This document shows positions 58,356-64,000 of a stretch of DNA of 64,000 nucleotides, piece after piece. A program made the translations under genes and the position numbers. The notes below the pieces were generated by a model. It was not told where the DNA came from, ran no database searches, and was given only the letters and a program-made list of their open reading frames with translations. The number at the start of each line of letters is the position of its first letter. The first letter of the stretch is position 1. The DNA is from Desulfovibrio sp. JY (lineage in GTDB: Bacteria; Desulfobacterota; Desulfovibrionia; Desulfovibrionales; Desulfovibrionaceae): assembly GCA_021730285.1 (NCBI GenBank), contig CP082962.1, forward strand, positions 1,116,001-1,180,000, in the 5' to 3' direction.

Positions 58356-59861
58356 ATGCGCGTCGTCCTCATCTCCCCCTATCCCGACATCACCGCCTTC
58401 GGCGTGCGGGCCATCTCGTCCTTTCTGCGCCAAAACGGCGTGGCCACCCGGCTGGTGTTTCTGCCCGATCCCCTGGGCGACGCCCTGACCGACCAGCCCG
58501 AGCGCTACCCGGCCCGCGTCCTCGACGCCCTGGCCGATTTGTGCCGCGACGCCGACCTCGTCGGCATTTCGCTCATGACCAATTACATGGACAACGCCGT
58601 CCAGATCACCCGGTCCCTGCGCGCCCGCCTGCCGGTCCCCATCCTTTGGGGCGGCGTGCATCCCACCATCCGGCCCAGGGAATGCCTGGACACGGCGGAC
58701 ATGGTGTGCGTGGGCGACGGCGAGGAAGCCATCCTCGACGTCTGCCTGGCCCTCGAGGCCGGCAATCCGGTGACCGGCATCGCCAACATCTGGTCCAGGC
58801 TCCCGGACGGCGCCGTGGCCGAAAACCCGGTGCGGCCGCTGACCACGGACCTCGACGCCCTGCCCGCGCCGGACTGGTCCCATAAGGACCACTCTATCTG
58901 GGACGACACGGCCGGCGGCATCGTCCCCCTTACCACGGCCGTCACCGAACGCTTCCTGGCCGGCGGCACGGTTTCGAAGATGCTCGGCCGGGTGGGCTAC
59001 CAGACCATGACCGGCCGGGGCTGTCCCCACCGGTGCGCCTACTGCGTCAACGACGCCATCAAGTCCCTTTACGGGGCCAAGGGCTACCTGCGCTGGCGAA
59101 GCGTCGCCCACGTCATGGACGAGCTGGCCGAAGCCCGGCGCATCATGCCCTTCATCGGCTATGTCTGGATTTCCGACGACGCCTTTTTCGCCCGGCCCCT
59201 CGAGGAGATCCGGGATTTCTGCAAGGCCTGGAAGGAACGCGTCGCCCTGCCGTTTACCTGCCTGGGCAGTCCGGCCACCATCACCCGGGAAAAGATGGAA
59301 GCCCTGGTCGACGCCGGCATGATCTACCTGCAAATGGGCGTGCAGACGGGCTCGCCGCGCATCCAGGAGCTTTTCAACCGCAAGGCCATGGGCAACGACA
59401 AGATGCTCGCCGCCATGCGCGTCATCAACAGCTATAGGGACAGGCTCCTGCCCCCGAGCTACGACTTCATCCTGGACACGCCCTACGAGACCGTAAAGGA
59501 CCGGCTGGACTCCATCCGCTTTATCGCCCGCATCCCCAAGCCGTTTCGGCTCCAGCCCTTTTCCCTGGTGCTCTACCCCGGCACCAAACTCGCCGCCATG
59601 GCCGTGGCCGACGGCTACCTCACCGACGAGCGCAGTCAGGTCTACACCAAGAGCTACACCATGCGCCGGCCGGACTACTGCAATTTCCTGATCCTTCTGG
59701 CCAAGGGCGGCCGGTTTCCCTCCGGGCTGCTGGCTTTGTGCGCCCGGGACGGCGTGGCCAAAGTGTTCGGCTCCAAGCTTTTCAGGCCCTTTTGGGAGCT
59801 GGCCTTTGCCGTGGCCGGACCGGCCAAGCGGCTGGTCAAAAGACTGCTGGGGCGGCGGTGA
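58356..59861 (+). CDS. Radical-SAM protein with B12-binding-like N-terminus
   Basis: 501 aa. N-terminal Rossmann-like domain (1-150; LVGISLMTNYMDNAVQITRSL, GGVHPTIRPRECL) as in cobalamin-dependent radical SAM enzymes, without the DxHxxG motif. The radical-SAM CxxxCxxC cluster is Cys223, Cys227 and Cys230 (GCPHRCAYC). The start is supported by the match to the duplicated copy. It could be a class B methyltransferase or an oxidoreductase modifying a lipid or sugar. It overlaps the next radical-SAM gene by four bases (GTGA). Confidence 0.88.
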   Translation: MRVVLISPYPDITAFGVRAISSFLRQNGVATRLVFLPDPLGDALTDQPERYPARVLDALADLCRDADLVGISLMTNYMDNAVQITRSLRARLPVPILWGGVHPTIRPRECLDTADMVCVGDGEEAILDVCLALEAGNPVTGIANIWSRLPDGAVAENPVRPLTTDLDALPAPDWSHKDHSIWDDTAGGIVPLTTAVTERFLAGGTVSKMLGRVGYQTMTGRGCPHRCAYCVNDAIKSLYGAKGYLRWRSVAHVMDELAEARRIMPFIGYVWISDDAFFARPLEEIRDFCKAWKERVALPFTCLGSPATITREKMEALVDAGMIYLQMGVQTGSPRIQELFNRKAMGNDKMLAAMRVINSYRDRLLPPSYDFILDTPYETVKDRLDSIRFIARIPKPFRLQPFSLVLYPGTKLAAMAVADGYLTDERSQVYTKSYTMRRPDYCNFLILLAKGGRFPSGLLALCARDGVAKVFGSKLFRPFWELAFAVAGPAKRLVKRLLGRR

Positions 59862-61159
59862 GGGTCCTGCTCGTCCAGTCCTGGCTCGGCGGCGACGGCC
59901 CGCCGGTCTATCCGGTGGGGCTGGCCTGCCTGGCGGCAAGCCTGCCCGGCCATGACGTGGCCTGCGTCGACCCCAACGTGGCCGCCGATCCCATGGCCGA
60001 ACTGGCCGCGAAGGTACGCGCGTTCGCGCCGGACGTGGTCGGCGTGTCGCTGCGCAACATCGATTCCACCAACACCCGGGTCAACGTCTCCTACCTGCCG
60101 CCCTTCGAAGCGGTGCTGGACACGGTGCGCCGCGATTTCTCCGGCCCTCTGGTGGTCGGCGGCTCGGGGTTTTCCATGTTCGCCCCACGCATCATGGAAA
60201 CCCACCCGGCCATCGACTACGGCGTGTACCTGGAGGGCGAGCTTCCCTTCGCCGCCCTGATCGAGGCACTGGCCGCCGGGACGGGAGGCGACCCCGCCGC
60301 CGTGCCCTCGGTCTATGTCCGCGACGCGGACGGCACGGCGCGACTGACCTCCCCGGCGGCCCCGGGTGCGAAAAACGACCTGGCCGGCCTGCCGGAACCG
60401 GATTTTTCCGTGCTGCCGCTTGCCCCCTACGCCGCCGTGCCCTGGGGGGTGGGCGTCGAGACCAAGCGGGGCTGCGCCCTGTCCTGCCTCTACTGCCCCT
60501 ACGGATTTTTAAACGGCAAGGCCTATCGCAAGAAGGACCCCAAACGCGTGGCCGAGTCGCTCTACCGCCTGGAGCACGAGCAGGGACTTAAGCGTTTCAC
60601 CTTTCTCGACTCGGTCTTCAACGTGCCGGCGGACCACGCCAGGGACGTCATGCGGGCCATGATCGCGCGCGGCGTCACGCTTTCCTGGTCGGCCTGGTTC
60701 ACCGAGCGGGGGCTTAACCGCGAGTTTCTGGAGCTGGCCCGCGACGCCGGCTGCGATACGGTCATCTTCTCCCCCGACGCCTACGGCGACGGCGCGCTCC
60801 GAAAACTGGGCAAGGCCGTGACCGTGGCCGAGATCGACGCCGCCTACGGGCTGGTGCGCGACATGGGCTGCTTCGAGGTGAGCTACAACTTCTTCAAGAA
60901 CCCGCCCGGCCAGACGCTTTTCGCGGCGGCCGGCATGCTGGCCTTCCTGCTTCGGGCCAAGCGGCAGATGGGCCGGCGGGCGCATTTCGAAATCAACACC
61001 CTGCGCGTGGAGCCCCACACCGCCCTGGCCGAGCTGGCCGCGCGCGAAGGACTCATCGAACCCGGAGCCGACCTGCTGACCCCGGTCACCTACAGCCAGC
61101 AAAAGACGCTCTACCTGGACAAATTCTTCAATCTCCTGCTGCGGGCCGCGGGCAAGTAG
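59858..61159 (+). CDS. Second B12-binding-like radical-SAM protein
   Basis: 433 aa from a GTG that overlaps the previous stop. The N-terminal domain (RVLLVQSWLGGDGPPVYPVGLACLAASLPGHDVACVDPN ... VVGVSLRNIDSTN) resembles a cobalamin-binding fold; Cys206, Cys210 and Cys213 (GCALSCLYC) bind the 4Fe-4S cluster. ETKRGCALSCLYCPYG is typical of this branch. Different from its neighbour in the C-terminal half. Both are cotranscribed and followed by an acyltransferase; the pair probably acts on the same lipid or glycan. Function inferred only. Confidence 0.88.
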   Translation: MRVLLVQSWLGGDGPPVYPVGLACLAASLPGHDVACVDPNVAADPMAELAAKVRAFAPDVVGVSLRNIDSTNTRVNVSYLPPFEAVLDTVRRDFSGPLVVGGSGFSMFAPRIMETHPAIDYGVYLEGELPFAALIEALAAGTGGDPAAVPSVYVRDADGTARLTSPAAPGAKNDLAGLPEPDFSVLPLAPYAAVPWGVGVETKRGCALSCLYCPYGFLNGKAYRKKDPKRVAESLYRLEHEQGLKRFTFLDSVFNVPADHARDVMRAMIARGVTLSWSAWFTERGLNREFLELARDAGCDTVIFSPDAYGDGALRKLGKAVTVAEIDAAYGLVRDMGCFEVSYNFFKNPPGQTLFAAAGMLAFLLRAKRQMGRRAHFEINTLRVEPHTALAELAAREGLIEPGADLLTPVTYSQQKTLYLDKFFNLLLRAAGK

Positions 61160-61161
61160 GC

Positions 61162-62115
61162 ATGAAGGTTTCGGAAAGCCTGGGCCGCGATCTGTTGCGC
61201 CTTGTCGTCTGGTATCCGCTGCGCCTTGTGGTCGAGCGCCTGCCGCCCCGGACCGGACTCGCCCTGCTGGCCCGCCTCGGCCGGCTCCATGCCGCCCTGG
61301 CGGGGAGGCGCGGCGGCCGGGCGGACAGGCTCAGGCGGGCCGCCGGCACGGTCGCGCCGGGGCTCGACGAGGCCGCGAAAAAAGACCAGATGGTCGCCGC
61401 CTACGAGACGCACTACGTCAACCAGCTGTCCATCTTCGTCTTTCCCCGGCTGACCCGGGACAACCGGCCCTCGGTGCTCACCATCGAGGGTATCGAACAC
61501 CTCGACGCCGCGCTCGCCGCCGGACAGGGTGTGGTGCTGCCCATCGGCCATTTCGGCCCGACCCAGCTGCCCCTGGCCGCCCTCGGACTGCTCGGCTACC
61601 CCATGCTCCAGATCGGCTTTTTAAGCGACGCCGGCCTGTCCTTTATCGGCCGCCACGTGGCCTTCCGCCTGCGCCGAATCTACGAAAGCCGCATTCCGGC
61701 CGCCATCGTGCCGCCCGGACCGGGCACCCGCCGGGCCGTCGAGCATCTGCGCGCCGGCGGCGTGGTCATGACCACGGCCGACGACGGCCCCGGGCAGGTC
61801 CCCTTCGGCCGGCACGCGGATTTCGATTTCCCGGGCGGCAGCCTCAGCGCCCCCCTGGGGCCGGCCAAACTGGCCCTGGCCACGGGCGCGGCCCTGTGTC
61901 CGACGTTTCTCGGCCCGGGCCGTGACGCCCCGTTTCGCCTCACCATCGAAGCGCCCTTGGAAGTTCCGGCCGTTTCGGATAAAAACGCGGCCGGTCGCGC
62001 CATGACCAAGGATTTTCTGGACCGCTACGCCGCCCGGGTCGCTGCCATGCCCGGCTGGTGGCACGGTCTGGAGGATCATGTGTTTCCCCTGACGACGCGA
62101 CACATCCGGGACTGA
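61162..62115 (+). CDS. LpxL/HtrB-like lysophospholipid acyltransferase family protein
   Basis: 317 aa. Core patterns of LpxL-type acyltransferases: GIEHLDAALAAGQGVVLPIGHFGP and the later AAIVPPGPGTRRAVEHLRAGGVVMTTADDGPG, DFPGGSLSAPLGPAKLALATGAAL. The active-site motif reads HFGPTQ (His130 to Gln135) where LpxL has H-x4-D/E, so the acidic partner is Gln. It may still bind acyl donors but activity as a classical acyltransferase is doubtful. It starts two bases after the radical-SAM stop. Membrane-associated. Confidence 0.8.
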   Translation: MKVSESLGRDLLRLVVWYPLRLVVERLPPRTGLALLARLGRLHAALAGRRGGRADRLRRAAGTVAPGLDEAAKKDQMVAAYETHYVNQLSIFVFPRLTRDNRPSVLTIEGIEHLDAALAAGQGVVLPIGHFGPTQLPLAALGLLGYPMLQIGFLSDAGLSFIGRHVAFRLRRIYESRIPAAIVPPGPGTRRAVEHLRAGGVVMTTADDGPGQVPFGRHADFDFPGGSLSAPLGPAKLALATGAALCPTFLGPGRDAPFRLTIEAPLEVPAVSDKNAAGRAMTKDFLDRYAARVAAMPGWWHGLEDHVFPLTTRHIRD

Positions 62116-62140
62116 GCCTCACCCGCCCCAAGGAATCGCT

Positions 62141-62983
62141 ATGGATGAACAGCTGACCTTGTCCGTGGTCATCCCCGCCCACAACGAAGAGGGCAATATC
62201 CGGGACACGGTGGCGGGTTTGCGCCGAGTGCTAACGCGCGAGGCCATCCCCTACGAGCTGGTGCTGGTCAACGACAACAGCACCGACGGCACGGGCGCGG
62301 TGCTGGCCGCCCTGGCCGGGGAAGACCCGCATGTGGTCATCGTCCGCCGCGCGCCGCCGCGCGGTTTCGGCCGGGCCGTACGGGCCGGGCTGGAGCAGGC
62401 CGGCGGCGACGTCATCGTCATCTGTATGGCCGACCAGTCCGACGACCCCGAGGACGTGGCCCGCTATTACCGCAAGATCGAGGAAGGCTACGACTGCGTG
62501 TACGGCTCGCGGTTCATCCGGGGCTCGCACTGCTCGAACTATCCCCGGGTGAAGCTCGTGGCCAACAGGCTCGTCAATCGTATGCTCCAGCTCCTTTTCT
62601 GGACGCGCTTCAACGACCTGACCAATTCCTTCAAGGCCTACCGCGCTGCCGTGATCCGCGACATCTGGCCGCTCAAGGCCTGCCACTTCAACATCACCAT
62701 CGAGCTTTCGTTAAACGCCCTCATCCGCGACTACACCATCGCCCAGGTTCCCATTTCCTGGCAGGGCCGCACCTGGGGCAACTCCAACCTGCATTTAAGC
62801 GAAATGGGCCGGCGGTACTTAAGCACCATGCTGCGGGCCTGGTTCGAAAAAAACCTCATCCTCGACGACCTGCTCGAGGAAAAGGTGGCCTGCCGGACCA
62901 GGACCGCCGCCATGCGCGCGTCGCTGGAAGCGCGGGTGGAAAAGCTGGAACGTCGCCTGGCGGAGGTGGAAAAAGACGCATAA
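62141..62983 (+). CDS. Family 2 glycosyltransferase (dolichyl-phosphate-mannose-synthase-like)
   Basis: 280 aa. LSVVIPAHNEEGNIRDTV at the N-terminus, VNDNSTDGTGAV for UDP/GDP binding, and the DxD-like CMADQSDDPE are typical of the DPM1/GT2 subgroup; C-terminal SWQGRTWGNSNLHLSEMGRRYLSTML is the conserved end. It lacks membrane segments except perhaps a weak one. It transfers a sugar to a polyprenyl-phosphate. Spacing of 25 bases from the previous gene suggests the same operon. Confidence 0.88.
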   Translation: MDEQLTLSVVIPAHNEEGNIRDTVAGLRRVLTREAIPYELVLVNDNSTDGTGAVLAALAGEDPHVVIVRRAPPRGFGRAVRAGLEQAGGDVIVICMADQSDDPEDVARYYRKIEEGYDCVYGSRFIRGSHCSNYPRVKLVANRLVNRMLQLLFWTRFNDLTNSFKAYRAAVIRDIWPLKACHFNITIELSLNALIRDYTIAQVPISWQGRTWGNSNLHLSEMGRRYLSTMLRAWFEKNLILDDLLEEKVACRTRTAAMRASLEARVEKLERRLAEVEKDA

Positions 62984-63113
62984 CCCCGACGCGGCGCGCC
63001 CAAGCGCCCGCCTCCCCCGCCGATCCCCACCCCGCCGCCGGGACCAGGACTTGCCATGGTGCCGCGACGCCCCTACATTTCTTCAAATTTCCTGTCCGAC
63101 ACGGAGGCAGCCC

Positions 63114-64000
63114 ATGATCCTCATTACCGGCGCGGCCGGTTTCATCGGCTCCAACCTGGCCGCCGGCTTAAACGACCGGGGAATCACCGACCTCATCCTG
63201 TGCGACCGCCTGCGCAGCGGCGAGAAATGGAAGAACATCCGGGCCCGGGAGTTTGATGACCTGATCGCGCCCGAGGCCTTGTCGGCCTGGCTTTCGGGCC
63301 GACGGGGACAGCTTCGCGCCGTGTTCCACATGGGGGCCATCTCCGCGACCACCGTCACCGACGGCGACGCCGTGGCCCGGGAGAACCTGCGCTTTTCCAT
63401 AGACCTGCTCGACTGGTGCGCTTCTGCCGGCGTGCCGCTCATTTACGCCTCCTCGGCCGCCACTTACGGCGACGGGGCCCAGGGCTTCGACGACCGCTTC
63501 ACCCCGGAGGCCCTGGCCAAACTGACGCCGCTTAATCTCTACGCCTTCAGCAAGCACGCCTTCGACCGCATCGTCTGCCGCCGCAAGGTCGACGGCGGCC
63601 CTTTGCCGCCCCAGTGCGCGGGACTCAAATTCTTCAACGTCTTCGGCCCCAACGAATTCCACAAGGGCTCCATGCAAAGCGTGCTGACCAAGCTGTGGCC
63701 GGTTATCGCCGGCGGCGGCACGGTCAAGCTCTTCAAGTCCCACCACCCGGACTACCCCGACGGCGGGCAAAAGCGCGATTTCGTGTCCGTGCGCGACGCC
63801 GAACGGGTCATGCTCTGGCTCCTCGACCATCCCGAGGTCAGCGGACTTTTCAACGTGGGCACGGGCACGGCCCGGACATTCAAGGATTTCATCAGCGCCG
63901 GATTCGCCGCCGCCGGGCGCGCGCCGGCCATCGAATACGTGGATATGCCGCCGGAGATCCGCGACAAGTATCAGTATTTCACCGAGGCCCGCCTGGATCG
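63114..64000 (+). CDS. hldD: ADP-L-glycero-D-manno-heptose-6-epimerase (partial, runs off the right edge)
   Basis: 295 N-terminal residues of an NADP-dependent SDR epimerase. MILITGAAGFIGSN (nucleotide site), FHMGAISATTVTDGD, YASSAATYGDG, the catalytic LNLYAFSKHAFD (YxxxK) and PPEIRDKYQYFTEA are HldD hallmarks. It makes ADP-L-glycero-D-manno-heptose for LPS core. GGAGG six bases before the ATG. The C-terminus is cut at 64000. It completes a heptose pathway with the GmhA-like isomerase upstream. Confidence 0.93.
   Translation, partial: MILITGAAGFIGSNLAAGLNDRGITDLILCDRLRSGEKWKNIRAREFDDLIAPEALSAWLSGRRGQLRAVFHMGAISATTVTDGDAVARENLRFSIDLLDWCASAGVPLIYASSAATYGDGAQGFDDRFTPEALAKLTPLNLYAFSKHAFDRIVCRRKVDGGPLPPQCAGLKFFNVFGPNEFHKGSMQSVLTKLWPVIAGGGTVKLFKSHHPDYPDGGQKRDFVSVRDAERVMLWLLDHPEVSGLFNVGTGTARTFKDFISAGFAAAGRAPAIEYVDMPPEIRDKYQYFTEARLD

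Overview
The window is GC-rich bacterial chromosome (roughly two-thirds G+C by eye, strong codon bias). It looks like a sulfate-reducing Desulfovibrionaceae member, Desulfovibrio or Solidesulfovibrio-like. The reasons are the rex-atpE-atpB-atpI-atpZ block separated from F1 genes, the CobA-HemD fusion, two CheV proteins, flagellar genes beside truA, and the many HD-GYP, PilZ and radical-SAM/B12 type proteins. The genus is inferred from gene content only.

Layout. 1-2060 (minus): sugar nucleotidyltransferase, GNAT acetyltransferase and GHMP sugar kinase, cut by the left edge. 2245-4445: purN and a cobA-hemD fusion. 4668-9365: small exported proteins and a giant AsmA-like protein. 9376-14694: two glycosyltransferases, a LysM lipoprotein and an M23 peptidase. 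15353-19356: cheV, an ABC transporter with a greatly expanded ATPase domain, and a cyclic-nucleotide-binding protein. 19565-27141: NifX-like protein, HAD phosphatase, TRIC-type channel, a CaCA exchanger behind a yybP-ykoY (Mn2+) riboswitch, HD-GYP protein, ComB-like phosphatase and ProB. 27284-36483: methyltransferase, MenA, FliJ, MotE-like protein, TruA and a FliD-like protein, with two identical, oppositely oriented IS110/IS1111-type elements. 36535-41037: cobS, a SAM hydrolase, rex and the F0 ATP synthase genes with a candidate Rex operator. 41275-46627: Cys-rich secreted protein, DinB, EmrAB/MarR, and an AT-rich two-gene islet. 46719-53324: MFS protein, asparagine synthase, glycosyltransferase, cheV, PilZ protein, tRNA-Ser. 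53614-64000: LhgO-like oxidase, GmhA-like isomerase, CheC-like phosphatase, then a surface-polysaccharide/lipid cluster (acyltransferase, two radical-SAM proteins, LpxL-like acyltransferase, GT2) ending in hldD, cut by the right edge.

The main discovery candidate is the pair of IS elements. Each carries a long noncoding 3' region that folds by eye into two hairpins with internal loops. Loop sequences match the insertion target in the first and the element's own ends in the second, as expected for an IS110-family bridge RNA. Both copies sit at the same position of a dispersed two-hairpin palindromic repeat that lies next to gene ends at about ten places here. Other notable points are the Mn2+ riboswitch, the ABC transporter with three Q-loop-like segments, a truncated radical-SAM duplicate left beside an inserted acyltransferase gene, the Rex operator, and a sodium-type signature in the c-subunit.

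Functional links: heptose genes (GHMP kinase and nucleotidyltransferase at the left, GmhA and HldD at the right) together with several glycosyltransferases point to a large investment in the cell surface. cheV, CheC, PilZ, HD-GYP and flagellar genes mark motility and c-di-GMP control.
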